From 66-474 sp036759545 (GTDB taxonomy: Bacteria > Pseudomonadota > Gammaproteobacteria > Xanthomonadales > Rhodanobacteraceae), in the NCBI GenBank assembly GCA_036759545.1, contig DAIOUL010000048.1, positions 1 through 19,456 of the forward strand: a DNA stretch of 19,456 bases, given 5' to 3'. Below, piece by piece: positions 5,439-12,786 of this stretch. Position numbers and translations under genes: made by a program. Each line of letters opens with the position of its first letter. Position 1 is the first letter of the stretch. A model generated the notes under the pieces. It was not told the DNA's origin. It did no database searches and was given only the letters and a program-made list of their open reading frames with translations.

Positions 5439-6668
5439 ATGCGCGCGCTCGCCGTCCTGCGCGAACTGGACAGCACGCAGCGCCACACCGTGGCGGCGAG
5501 CTTCCTCGGGTGGACCCTGGATGCGTTCGACTATTTCCTGCTGGTGATGGTGATGCCGGCGGTGGCGCAGGACTTCCACATCGAGATCAAGGAAGTCGCG
5601 TTCGCGCTGTTCCTGACGCTGGCATTCCGGCCGCTGGGCGCATTGATTTTCGGCCGGCTCGCCGACCGCTACGGCCGGCGCAGAATTCTGATGATCGATG
5701 TGACGCTGTATTCGATGCTGGGGCTGGCCTGCGCGTTCGCGCCTTCGCTGCTGGGCCTGCTGATCCTGCGTTCGCTGTTCGGCATCGCGATGGGCGGCGA
5801 ATGGGGAATCGGCGCGTCGCTGGCGATGGAATCGATCCCGCCGAAATCGCGGGGCATCGTTTCGGGAATTCTGCAGAGCGGCTATCCCTGCGGCTACCTG
5901 CTGTGCGCGGTCGTGTATGGGCTGCTGTTCAACACGATCGGCTGGCGCGGCATGTTCGTGCTCGGCGTGTTGCCCGCGCTGCTGGTGTTGTACATCCGGC
6001 GCAGCGTGCCGGAGTCGCCGGTGTTCCGGCAGCGCGCGATCAGTGGCACGCGTCGCAGCGTACGTGACGCCATGCGCGGACACTGGGGCCTGTTCGCGTA
6101 CCTGATCGTGCTAATGGCGTTGTTCAACATGTTCAGCCACGGCTCGCAGGATGTGTATCCCACCTTTCTGAAATTGCAGAAGCAATTCGATACGCACCTC
6201 ACCAGTCTGTTGACGATCATTCTCAATCTCGGCGCGCTGGTCGGCGGTTTGGTGTTCGGCGCATGGTCCGAACGCATCGGCCGCCGGCGCGCGATGGTGA
6301 TTTCCGCGTTGCTCGCGTTGCCCGCGATCCCGCTCTGGAGCTACGGCGGATCGCTGCTGCTGCTCGCGATCGGGGCATTCTGGATCCAGATTGCGGTGCA
6401 GGGCGCGTGGGGCGTGGTGCCGGGATATCTCAACGAACTTTCGCCGGACGACGTGCGCGGCACGTTGCCCGGATTCGCCTACCAACTCGGCAATCTGATC
6501 GCCGCGGCCACCGCTTACATTCTCGCGTGGGTGGCGCAATCGCGCGGCGGCGACTACGCGTTTGCGCAAAGCCTCTGGGTCGGCTGCGTGGCGATCGTGC
6601 TGGCGCTGCTGGCGTGGTTCGGACCGGAAGCGCGCGGTGTGCGTTTCGGCGAAGAACGCGGGACATGA
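5439..6668 (+). CDS. MFS transporter, SHS (sialate/lactate:H+ symporter) type
   Basis: A 409-residue inner-membrane carrier with about twelve hydrophobic segments. The MFS motif GRLADRYGRRR lies at 72-82, between segments 2 and 3. The N-terminal GWTLDAFDYFLLVMVMP (24-40) and GGEWGIGASLAMESIPPKSRG-like stretch near 119-139 are typical of the SHS branch (NanT and JEN-like carboxylate carriers). The substrate is probably a small carboxylate such as lactate or pyruvate, or a related acid; the sequence does not decide. It starts 4 bases after the cytochrome stop without a clear Shine-Dalgarno site, so translation is probably coupled to it. No sialic acid or lactate metabolism gene lies nearby. Confidence 0.87.
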   Translation: MRALAVLRELDSTQRHTVAASFLGWTLDAFDYFLLVMVMPAVAQDFHIEIKEVAFALFLTLAFRPLGALIFGRLADRYGRRRILMIDVTLYSMLGLACAFAPSLLGLLILRSLFGIAMGGEWGIGASLAMESIPPKSRGIVSGILQSGYPCGYLLCAVVYGLLFNTIGWRGMFVLGVLPALLVLYIRRSVPESPVFRQRAISGTRRSVRDAMRGHWGLFAYLIVLMALFNMFSHGSQDVYPTFLKLQKQFDTHLTSLLTIILNLGALVGGLVFGAWSERIGRRRAMVISALLALPAIPLWSYGGSLLLLAIGAFWIQIAVQGAWGVVPGYLNELSPDDVRGTLPGFAYQLGNLIAAATAYILAWVAQSRGGDYAFAQSLWVGCVAIVLALLAWFGPEARGVRFGEERGT

Positions 6669-6715
6669 CGGGGGTGTGTCGTTAGCATGCGCGTTTCCTT
6701 CGGAGCAGCGACGCG

Positions 6716-7222
6716 ATGAAAGCCGCGAAGAACACGGTGGTGAGTTTCCATTACGTGTTGACCGAAAGCGGGGTTTCTGAAAGCGGCGCCGCGAAGCCTA
6801 TCGATAGTTCGCGCGAGCGCGGCACGCCGATGTTCGCGCTGCTTGGAGCTCGGCAACTCGTGCCGGGCGTCGAGCGCGCGCTGGAAGGCCGCGAAGCGGG
6901 CGAGCGCTTCGAAATCGACGTGGCGCCGGGAGACGGATACGGCGAGCGCCGCGAAGGCATGATCCAGCGCGTGCCGAAAAAGTATTTCCGCAACGCCGAC
7001 AAGCTGAAGCCCGGCATGCAGACCGTGTTGCAGACGCGTGAGGGCGGGCAGCGGATGGTCACCGTGCACAAGATCGGCATGAGCGCGATCGACGTCGATC
7101 ACAACCATCCGCTGGCCGGCAAGAGCCTGCACTTCGACATCGAAATCACCGGCGTGCGCGCTGCCACGCCGGAAGAAATCTCGCACGGGCACGCGCACGC
7201 GGCCGGCGACCATCAGCACTGA
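6716..7222 (+). CDS. slyD: SlyD-type FKBP peptidyl-prolyl cis-trans isomerase
   Basis: The 168-residue cytoplasmic protein has the SlyD layout. A split FKBP domain (about 1-72 and 130-150) encloses the inserted chaperone flap (about 75-128), marked by YGERREGMIQRVPKKYF. The closing NHPLAGKSLHFDIEI is a strong SlyD signature. It ends in a short His-rich tail (HGHAHAAGDHQH) that could bind nickel or other metals, much shorter than in E. coli SlyD. Likely roles are prolyl isomerisation, folding and metal delivery. The ATG is preceded by GGAG at 6702-6705. A weak promoter (GGGACA at 6660-6665, TAGCAT at 6683-6688, spacer 17) overlaps the end of the MFS gene. The 3' end faces doxX only 3 bases away. 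Confidence 0.93.
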   Translation: MKAAKNTVVSFHYVLTESGVSESGAAKPIDSSRERGTPMFALLGARQLVPGVERALEGREAGERFEIDVAPGDGYGERREGMIQRVPKKYFRNADKLKPGMQTVLQTREGGQRMVTVHKIGMSAIDVDHNHPLAGKSLHFDIEITGVRAATPEEISHGHAHAAGDHQH

Positions 7223-7237
7223 GTCTCAAAAACTCAG
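7219..7237. terminator. Small hairpin at the slyD/DoxX convergent junction
   Basis: CTGAGT (7219-7224) and ACTCAG (7232-7237) form a 6-bp stem around the loop CTCAAAA. It covers the stop codons of both convergent genes. No U-run of normal length follows on either strand, so it is at best a weak bidirectional terminator. Confidence 0.3.
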
Positions 7238-7633
7238 CTTCTCCCGCGCGCGCCGCTTGCGCCGCCACAACGTATCCAGCGCGGCCGCGCCGGGACCGAA
7301 AGCGGCCAGCACCAGGAAACCGCCGGCGATCGCGATGTTCTTCTCGAAGTTGATCAACTGCATTTGGTCGGCGAAGTTGTTGTGGAAGAAGAAGGCCGCG
7401 AGCAGCGTGAACGCGCACAGGCCCAACGCCGCCCAGCGCGTCATGAATCCGAACAGCACCGCCAGTCCGCCGCCGAGTTCCGCGAAGATCACCAGCGGCA
7501 ACAGGCCGGGCGGCAACCCGTGCGCTGCCAGCATGCCGGCCGTCGCGCCGTACCCGGTGATCTTCTGCACGCCGGAGAGGATGAAAATCGCGGAAAGGCC
7601 GATGCGGCCCAGCAGGACAGCGAGATTCTGCAT
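7226..7633 (-). CDS. DoxX family membrane protein
   Basis: A 135-residue inner-membrane protein with four hydrophobic segments (about 5-22, 45-62, 66-84 and 98-115). The typical DoxX opening is seen (LGRIGLSAIFILSGVQKITGY), as is the central FAELGGGLAVLFGF. Members are small quinone-pathway or oxidative-stress related membrane proteins of mostly unknown activity. The C-terminus is basic (RRKRRAREK) and should face the cytoplasm. The ATG is preceded by GGGAGAG at a normal distance. The gene lies downstream of the NlpC/P60 gene on the same strand, 77 bases away with a hairpin in between, so it may have its own promoter. Confidence 0.88.
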   Translation of the reverse strand: MQNLAVLLGRIGLSAIFILSGVQKITGYGATAGMLAAHGLPPGLLPLVIFAELGGGLAVLFGFMTRWAALGLCAFTLLAAFFFHNNFADQMQLINFEKNIAIAGGFLVLAAFGPGAAALDTLWRRKRRAREKLSF

Positions 7634-7660
7634 GTGGGACTCTCCCGATCAGCGGGCGCA

Positions 7661-7695
7661 GCGGCCAAACCGCAAGCATAGCGGCAGGAGGCCGC
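7661..7695 (-). terminator. Nested hairpin between NlpC/P60 gene and doxX
   Basis: GCGGCC (7661-7666) pairs with GGCCGC (7690-7695), and inside it CCGC (7670-7673) pairs with GCGG (7681-7684) around AAGCATA. It lies 15 bases after the stop of the NlpC/P60 gene. There is no U-run, so it may be a pause or RNA-stability element rather than an intrinsic terminator. Confidence 0.35.
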
Positions 7696-7710
7696 AAAGG
7701 AGAACCGCCA

Positions 7711-8247
7711 TCAGTTGGCCGCGACGACCTCGGAGGCCGGCGAGTGCCATTCCAGTACGCGCTTGGCGTAGAGGAAGTGCGTGCGCCAGTAGTCGCCGTC
7801 CAGTTGGTCCAGCCGCACCGTGCCGCCGCGATTGGGCGCATGTACGAACCGGCCCTCGCCGACATAGATCGCGACGTGATTGACGTGACGGCGGCTGCCG
7901 AAAAACAGCAGGTCGCCGGGCGCGAGGCGGTCCGATTTTACGCGCGGTGCATCGACATCGGCGATTTCGCCGGAACGGCGCGGCAGCACCACGCCGGCCG
8001 AGCTGCGGAACACGTAGTCCACCAGTCCGCTGCAATCGAAGCCGCTCTGCGGCGTGTTGCCGCCATAGCGGTAAGGTGTCCCGACCAGGCCGATGGCGCG
8101 GAACAGCACGTCATTGGCGGCCTGCGCCGGCGGCGGTGGGGTGGTTGCGCATGCTCCCAGCAGCAACGCGGGAGCCAGCGCTGCAAGGCGGAGCAACCAG
8201 CGCTGCGCGCCCGTCAACGCTCCGCTCTCCGGCGCGAACCGCAGCAC
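7711..8247 (-). CDS. NlpC/P60 family lipoprotein (cell-wall endopeptidase)
   Basis: The 178-residue protein carries a lipoprotein signal ending in LLLGAC (lipidated C33) and a NlpC/P60 cysteine peptidase domain. The catalytic Cys is in DCSGLV (C72), the His in NHVAIYVG (H124), and the third polar residue is His in FVHAPNRGG (H136). Spr/MepS-like proteins of this type cut peptide crosslinks in peptidoglycan during wall growth. It would be anchored to the outer membrane facing the periplasm. The listed start is a GTG at 8247. A TTG at 8217, preceded by GGAG, would give a more typical 23-residue lipoprotein signal and may be the true start. The region upstream (8248-8429) holds a hairpin and no other gene. 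Confidence 0.9.
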   Translation of the reverse strand: MLRFAPESGALTGAQRWLLRLAALAPALLLGACATTPPPPAQAANDVLFRAIGLVGTPYRYGGNTPQSGFDCSGLVDYVFRSSAGVVLPRRSGEIADVDAPRVKSDRLAPGDLLFFGSRRHVNHVAIYVGEGRFVHAPNRGGTVRLDQLDGDYWRTHFLYAKRVLEWHSPASEVVAAN

Positions 8248-8352
8248 GCAGGGCGACGTCCCTGAAACGGGACAGAAATTCTGGCGCGATCGTGGCGGCG
8301 CGGTGAAGGCATGGTGTCAAACTGGTGAAAGCGGCGCGAAGGTAACGCATGA

Positions 8353-8374
8353 GCCGGGCTCCGTAAAGCCCGGC
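8353..8374. terminator. 8-bp hairpin upstream of the NlpC/P60 gene
   Basis: GCCGGGCT (8353-8360) and AGCCCGGC (8367-8374) form a perfect stem with loop CCGTAA. It lies 55 bases after the stop of the small minus-strand gene at 8430 and about 105 bases before the NlpC/P60 start. It has no U-run. It could end the upstream transcript or sit in the leader of the lipoprotein gene. The rest of 8248-8429 shows nothing I can name. Confidence 0.45.
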
Positions 8375-8429
8375 CGCTGAAAACAAGCGCGATTCGTGAC
8401 GCGGTCGACGCGCAGGCGTGCCGAGGGAC

Positions 8430-8708
8430 TCAGGCTGCGCCGGCTTGCGACGCGGGTGCCGCGGCCAGTTCCAGCTCCAGCTCGAACGCGGCGGTGCGGC
8501 GGCGGGCCGCATCGATCACGGCGCTGGGCAGGCCTTGGCCGGAAGCCAGTTGCGCCAATGCGGCGCGTTGGCGGGGATCGAAATCGGGATCGTGCTGCGC
8601 CTCGTCCAGCGCGGTCAGCAGCGTCGCCAGCCAGCCGGCGCCGGGGGCGCGCAGCATCAGCAGGATTTCGGGCACCGAATAGCTGTTGCGGTAGAACGAC
8701 GGCGTCAT
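8430..8708 (-). CDS. Small protein of unknown function
   Basis: I do not recognise this 92-residue protein. It is soluble in appearance, with SYSVPEILLMLRAPGAGWLA near the start (residues 9-28), a stretch with FDPRQRAALAQLASGQGLP in the middle, and an Ala/Glu-rich helical C-terminus. A strong Shine-Dalgarno AGGGGG (8717-8722) stands 8 bases before the ATG, which is the main evidence that it is expressed. It is divergent from the FAD dehydrogenase gene, with 97 bases between the starts. No cysteine, signal peptide or membrane segment is seen. Confidence 0.65.
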   Translation of the reverse strand: MTPSFYRNSYSVPEILLMLRAPGAGWLATLLTALDEAQHDPDFDPRQRAALAQLASGQGLPSAVIDAARRRTAAFELELELAAAPASQAGAA

Positions 8709-8769
8709 GATGGATTCCCCCTAACGGTTCCGCTCCGGAAGCTGCAGGAACGGTGCCAAGCCGTCGCCT

Positions 8770-8799
8770 CCGACAAGTCAGTGTGCCTGCCGCTACACT
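8770..8799 (+). promoter_or_regulatory. Candidate promoter with leaderless geometry for the FAD dehydrogenase gene
   Basis: CCGACA (8770-8775, 4 of 6 to TTGACA) and TACACT (8794-8799, 4 of 6 to TATAAT) are 18 bases apart. The ATG at 8806 starts 7 bases after the end of the -10, so transcription would begin at or next to the start codon. No Shine-Dalgarno site is present, which agrees with a leaderless mRNA. Confidence 0.45.
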
Positions 8800-8805
8800 C
8801 GCGCG

Positions 8806-10074
8806 ATGGCGCAATCCTCGGACCTGATTCAATCAGATGTGCTGATTCTGGGCGGCGGCGTGATCGGTCTCTCGTGCGCGCTGGCGTTGGCGCGCGCGGG
8901 TGCATCCGTGCGCGTACTGGAACAGGCCTCACCCGGCGCCGGCGCCTCGCACGGCAATTGCGGCACGTTGACCCCCAGCCATGCGATTCCCTTGTCGGTG
9001 CCCGGCGTGCCCTGGAAGGCGCTGCGCTGGATGACCAAACGCGATGCGCCCTTGTACGTCAAGCCGCGCCCCGATCTCGAGCGCTGGCGCTGGCTGCTCG
9101 GGTTTGCAATTCGTTGCAATGCGCGCGACGCGCAACGCGCGGCGCTGGCGCGCGCGGCGATCCTGCAACGTTCGCACGCACTGTTGCCGCAGTGGCTGGC
9201 CGAGGAAGGGATCGATTGCGAATACGCCAGGCCCGGCACGCTGTACGTGTATCGTGATGCTCGTGCGCTGGACGAAGACCGCCATGACGTCGATTGGTTG
9301 AACGAGCTTGGCGTGCAGACAGAAGTTCTCGATCCCGATCGCGTGCTGGCGATGGAACCCGTGCTGAAGCCGGGTATCGCTGGCGGCGTGTGGCATCCGG
9401 ACGACGCGCAATTGCGGCCCAGCAAGCTGGTGGAGGGACTGAGCCGGCGTGTTCGGGAGCGTGGGGTCGTCATCGAAAACGACACGCGCGTCGAGGGATT
9501 TGCTTGCAGCAACGAGAGCATCCGCAGCGTGCGCACTTCGCGCGGCGATTTCTCAGGCGACCAGATCGTGCTGGCCCTCGGCGCATGGTCGCCGCGCGTG
9601 GCCAGTCGACTCGGATTGCATTTGCCGATCCAGCCCGGCAAGGGCTATTCGATCACCACATCCAGGCCCGATCCGGCACCGCAGCGCCCGCTGGTATTGC
9701 GCGAGCCGGGCGTGTGCGTAACCACCTGGCCTTCGGGTTTCCGTCTGGGCAGCACGATGGAATTCGCCGGTTACGACGACTCGCTCAATCGCACCCGGCT
9801 CGAAGCGTTGCGCCGCGGTGCGCGCGCCTATCTGCGCGCGCCGTTCGGCGGGGAGTTGCACGAAGAGTGGTGGGGCTGGCGCCCGATGTGCGTGGATGAG
9901 GTGCCGCTGATTGGCGCCAGCACACGCTGGAACAACCTGCTGCTCGCCACCGGCCACGGCATGTTAGGCGTCAGCATGTGCGCGGCGACGGGAGAACTGG
10001 TCTCTGCGCTGATCGGTGCGACCCCGGCGGCGATCGACCCTGCGCCGTACCTGCCCGCGCGCTTCGGCTTGTGA
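8806..10074 (+). CDS. FAD-dependent D-amino acid dehydrogenase-like oxidoreductase (DadA family)
   Basis: The 422-residue protein opens with a Rossmann FAD-binding motif, VLILGGGVIGLSCALALARAG (about 12-32), then ASHGNCGTLTPSHAIPL, a DadA-like feature. The C-terminal FAD motif WGWRPMCVDEVPLIG and the ATGHGMLGVSMCAATGELV stretch are also present. DAO/DadA-family enzymes oxidise D-amino acids, D-hydroxyproline, glycine derivatives or similar amines and pass electrons to the respiratory chain. The exact substrate is not readable; a D-proline or D-hydroxyproline type enzyme is one possibility. There is no signal peptide, so it is cytoplasmic or on the inner face of the membrane. The gene ends 2 bases before glutathione reductase starts, implying co-translation. 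No dadX-type racemase or epimerase lies nearby. Confidence 0.85.
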   Translation: MAQSSDLIQSDVLILGGGVIGLSCALALARAGASVRVLEQASPGAGASHGNCGTLTPSHAIPLSVPGVPWKALRWMTKRDAPLYVKPRPDLERWRWLLGFAIRCNARDAQRAALARAAILQRSHALLPQWLAEEGIDCEYARPGTLYVYRDARALDEDRHDVDWLNELGVQTEVLDPDRVLAMEPVLKPGIAGGVWHPDDAQLRPSKLVEGLSRRVRERGVVIENDTRVEGFACSNESIRSVRTSRGDFSGDQIVLALGAWSPRVASRLGLHLPIQPGKGYSITTSRPDPAPQRPLVLREPGVCVTTWPSGFRLGSTMEFAGYDDSLNRTRLEALRRGARAYLRAPFGGELHEEWWGWRPMCVDEVPLIGASTRWNNLLLATGHGMLGVSMCAATGELVSALIGATPAAIDPAPYLPARFGL

Positions 10075-10076
10075 GC

Positions 10077-11429
10077 ATGAGCGAAATCGATACGCAGTCC
10101 GACCTGCTGGTAGTCGGCGGAGGTTCCGCCGGCTTGGCCGTGGCGATCCGCGCAGCGCGCCATGGCGCCAAGGTCACGTTGTTCGAACCGCACGAACTGG
10201 GCGGCACCTGCGTCAACCGCGGCTGCGTGCCGAAGAAAGCGATGTGGCTGGCGGCCGAATTGGCACGGATGCAATCACTGGCGGTCGAGTTGGGATTCGA
10301 TTCGAAACCGGGCGCATTGGATTGGCCGGCTTTCATCGAACGGCGTGAGGCTTACATCGCGCGCGCACGTCAAGCGTATGCGCGCCGGCTGGAAGAGTAC
10401 GGCGTGCGCGTGATCGCAGCGAACGCGCATTTCACCGATGCGCACACGTTGCAAGCCGACGCTACGCGCTATCGTGCGCCGCATATCGCCATCGCGACGG
10501 GTTCGCGCCCTCGCTTGCTGGATCTGCCAGGCGCGCAACTCGGCATCGACTCCGACGGATTCTTCAAGCTGCGCGAATGTCCGCGCCGCGTCGGCATCGT
10601 CGGCGGTGGTTACATCGCGGTGGAACTCGCAGGTGTGTTGCGGGCGCTGGGCGCGCAGGTGGAACTGTTCTCGCGCAGCCGGTTGCTCTCGCATTTCGAT
10701 GCGGAGCTGGGCGACGCGTTATGTGCGGCGATGGACGATCAGGGCATCGTCCAGCACGGGCAGTGCGCGGTCCGCGGTGCGCTGCGCGAGGGCGACGCAC
10801 TGTGGCTGGACTGCGCCGATCACGCGCGGCACGGGCCGTATGATCAGATCATCTGGGCGGTGGGACGCGTGCCGAACGTCGAGAAATTGAACCTCGATGC
10901 AGCGGGCGTGCGCCTGGGCAACGATGGGCACATCGCCACCGACCCATACGAGAACACCAGCGTGCCCGGTGTGTACGCGTTCGGCGACGTCAACGGCAAG
11001 CGCGCGTTGACGCCGGTCGCGATCGCCGCCGGCCGCGCGCTCGCCGAACGGCTGTTCGGCGGCGACGCCGGCGCGCACCTGGACTACGCCAATATCCCCA
11101 GCGTAGTGTTTTCGCATCCGCCGGTCGGCAGCGTGGGTCTTTCGGAAGCGCAGGCCCGCGCGCAACACGGCGACCGGGTCAAGCTGCACATGGCCACGTT
11201 CGTGCCGATGCTGGAGCGCCTGGCCGATCACGAGCAGCCCACGCGGATGAAGATGGTGACCATCGGCGACGAAGAACGCATCGTCGGCCTGCACGGCATC
11301 GGTCCAGGGATGGACGAAATGCTGCAAGGGTTCGCCATGGCGGTGCGGATGGGCGCCACGCGCACGGATTTCCTGCGCACCGTGGCAATCCATCCGACTT
11401 CGGCGGAAGAGTTCGTGTTGATGCCATAG
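10077..11429 (+). CDS. gor: Glutathione-disulfide reductase
   Basis: This 450-residue flavoenzyme has exactly the length of E. coli Gor. It reduces glutathione disulfide in the cytoplasm with NAD(P)H. It has the FAD motif VVGGGSAG, the redox disulfide in GGTCVNRGCVPKK (C45, C50), the nucleotide motif GGGYIAVELAG (177-187), the second FAD motif YAFGDVNG, and the C-terminal HPTSAEEFV with the catalytic His (H439) and Glu. The ATG at 10077, two bases after the previous stop, matches the family N-terminus; the frame is open upstream but that part overlaps the dehydrogenase. After the nucleotide motif, FSRSRLLSHFD keeps the first NADPH-phosphate Arg (R200) but lacks the second one (R204 in E. coli) and is one residue shorter there, so cofactor preference deserves a check. 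Confidence 0.95.
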   Translation: MSEIDTQSDLLVVGGGSAGLAVAIRAARHGAKVTLFEPHELGGTCVNRGCVPKKAMWLAAELARMQSLAVELGFDSKPGALDWPAFIERREAYIARARQAYARRLEEYGVRVIAANAHFTDAHTLQADATRYRAPHIAIATGSRPRLLDLPGAQLGIDSDGFFKLRECPRRVGIVGGGYIAVELAGVLRALGAQVELFSRSRLLSHFDAELGDALCAAMDDQGIVQHGQCAVRGALREGDALWLDCADHARHGPYDQIIWAVGRVPNVEKLNLDAAGVRLGNDGHIATDPYENTSVPGVYAFGDVNGKRALTPVAIAAGRALAERLFGGDAGAHLDYANIPSVVFSHPPVGSVGLSEAQARAQHGDRVKLHMATFVPMLERLADHEQPTRMKMVTIGDEERIVGLHGIGPGMDEMLQGFAMAVRMGATRTDFLRTVAIHPTSAEEFVLMP

Positions 11430-11432
11430 AGT

Positions 11433-11564
11433 GGCTTCAAAGCTACTGCGCTCGTCAGCTTGCGCGCCGGCGGTGCTCGGAATCCTCATGTACTGACGTG
11501 TACACTCCGGTTCCTGCGCTCCGGCGTCGCGCAACCTGCCTTCACTCGCTACGCTTTGAGAGCC
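11433..11564. repeat. Long imperfect palindrome between gor and the hutG-like gene
   Basis: The sequence is folded about TGAC at 11494-11497. Moving outward, ATGTAC pairs with GTGTAC, GGAA with TTCC, CCGGCG with the CGCCGG-type arm (11521-11526), TTGCGCG (11460-11466) with CGCGCAA (11528-11534), and GGCTTCAAAGC (11433-11443) with GCTTTGAGAGCC (11553-11564). Arms are about 60 bases with mismatches and small gaps. It fills almost the whole 157-base gap. It could be a dispersed extragenic palindrome, a non-autonomous mobile element or a strong bidirectional RNA structure. No second copy is in the window. Confidence 0.6.
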
Positions 11565-11586
11565 GCTCTATCCCAATTTTGTCTCT

Positions 11587-12381
11587 ATGGAACATTTCAC
11601 CCTGCATCGCGGCAGCGCTCCGCTGCTGGTCAGCCTGCCGCACGATGGCACCGCCATTCCCGACGAGATCGCGGCGCGCATGACGCCGCAAGCCTTGCGC
11701 GTGCCGGACACCGACTGGCACGTCGGCAAGTTGTACGCGTTCGCGCGGGAGCTCGGCGCCTCCATGATCGTGCCGCGCTGGTCGCGCTACGTGGTCGATC
11801 TCAACCGCCCGCCGGATGGTCATGCGCTGTATCCGGGCCGCAGCGAAACGGCATTGGTTCCGTTCCAGACTTTCGCCGATGAACCGATTTATCTGGAGAA
11901 CCAGACGCCGCACACGGACGAGATCGCGCAACGCGTGCAGCACTACTGGCGTCCTTATCACGACGCTCTGAATGAGGAACTGCAGCGCCTGCGCGCGCAA
12001 CATGGCCGCGCCGTGCTGTGGGACGGACACTCGATCAGGAGCCGCGTGCCGATGTTCTTCGACGGCCGGCTGCCGGATTTCAATCTGGGCACGGCCAATG
12101 GCGCGAGTTGCTCGCAAGGATTGCAGACGCGGCTGGAAGAAGTGCTGCGCGCACATGCGGGCGGCGGGAACGATTACGACCACGTGATCAACGGACGCTT
12201 CAAGGGCGGTTACATCACCCGCCATTACGGCGATCCGGAACAGGGCATCGACGCGGTGCAACTGGAACTGGCGCAGTGCACCTACATGGATGAGGACAGC
12301 TTCGAATACCAGGCCGCGCGCGCGGCGCCGGTGCAGCGCGTGATCCGCGCGTTGCTCGAAACTGCCTTGCCACATGACTGA
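11587..12381 (+). CDS. hutG: N-formylglutamate deformylase (HutG/FGase family)
   Basis: The 264-residue protein matches the HutG amidohydrolase family, which hydrolyses N-formyl-L-glutamate to glutamate and formate in the last step of the five-enzyme histidine degradation route. Typical stretches are LLVSLPHDG (13-21, a metal-ligand His), DTDWHVGKLY (41-50), YVVDLNRPPDG (68-78), AVLWDGHSIRS and FKGGYITRHYG. The length is normal. It starts at an ATG without a visible Shine-Dalgarno site, just after a long palindrome. No hutH, hutU, hutI or hutC lies in the window, so it is an orphan here. It might serve histidine breakdown with genes elsewhere, or a related formyl- or acyl-glutamate type substrate. 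Confidence 0.88.
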   Translation: MEHFTLHRGSAPLLVSLPHDGTAIPDEIAARMTPQALRVPDTDWHVGKLYAFARELGASMIVPRWSRYVVDLNRPPDGHALYPGRSETALVPFQTFADEPIYLENQTPHTDEIAQRVQHYWRPYHDALNEELQRLRAQHGRAVLWDGHSIRSRVPMFFDGRLPDFNLGTANGASCSQGLQTRLEEVLRAHAGGGNDYDHVINGRFKGGYITRHYGDPEQGIDAVQLELAQCTYMDEDSFEYQAARAAPVQRVIRALLETALPHD

Positions 12382-12411
12382 AACGGCTGCAACGCAGCCC
12401 GAGGAGGCGCC

Positions 12412-12786
12412 ATGGAAGATCCGAATGCGTCACCGCAGACCGCACGCGACGAGCCGGCGCGCTACACGCCGGATGGTTACCGGTCCGGCATCATCACCGC
12501 GATTTCGGTGCTGGTGGGTTTCTCGTTGTCTTTCCTGCGCTACTGGGCTTTCGAAGCGCCGCAGGAATGGTCGTGGCGCTTCAGCATTTCCACCGTGCTG
12601 ATGATCGTCTCGATGCTGATGCAACTGGTTGCGCTATTCCGCTCGTTGCAGATCGAGGATCACGAGATCGCGCACTATCGCGCGACTTGCCGCTGGCTGG
12701 TCTGGGGCGTGGCCTTGATGATCCTGGCGCTGATCTTCGCCGCGATGGAAGTGTCGTTCGGTGCGAAAGGGCCGGCCGTATTCTGA
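12412..12786 (+). CDS. Small inner-membrane protein of unknown function
   Basis: I do not recognise this 124-residue protein. After a polar N-terminus (about 25 residues) come three clear transmembrane helices, near 27-46, 56-75 and 94-113, joined by short charged loops (for example RSLQIEDHEIAHYRATCRW between the second and third). A strong GAGGAGG Shine-Dalgarno (12401-12407) precedes the ATG. It follows hutG by 30 bases on the same strand. Its TGA directly abuts the stop codon of the convergent ridA gene. Confidence 0.8.
   Translation: MEDPNASPQTARDEPARYTPDGYRSGIITAISVLVGFSLSFLRYWAFEAPQEWSWRFSISTVLMIVSMLMQLVALFRSLQIEDHEIAHYRATCRWLVWGVALMILALIFAAMEVSFGAKGPAVF

Noticed and set aside
9978..10076. 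An N-terminal extension of glutathione reductase
   Set aside because: It overlaps the FAD dehydrogenase; the ATG at 10077 gives exactly the 450-residue family length.
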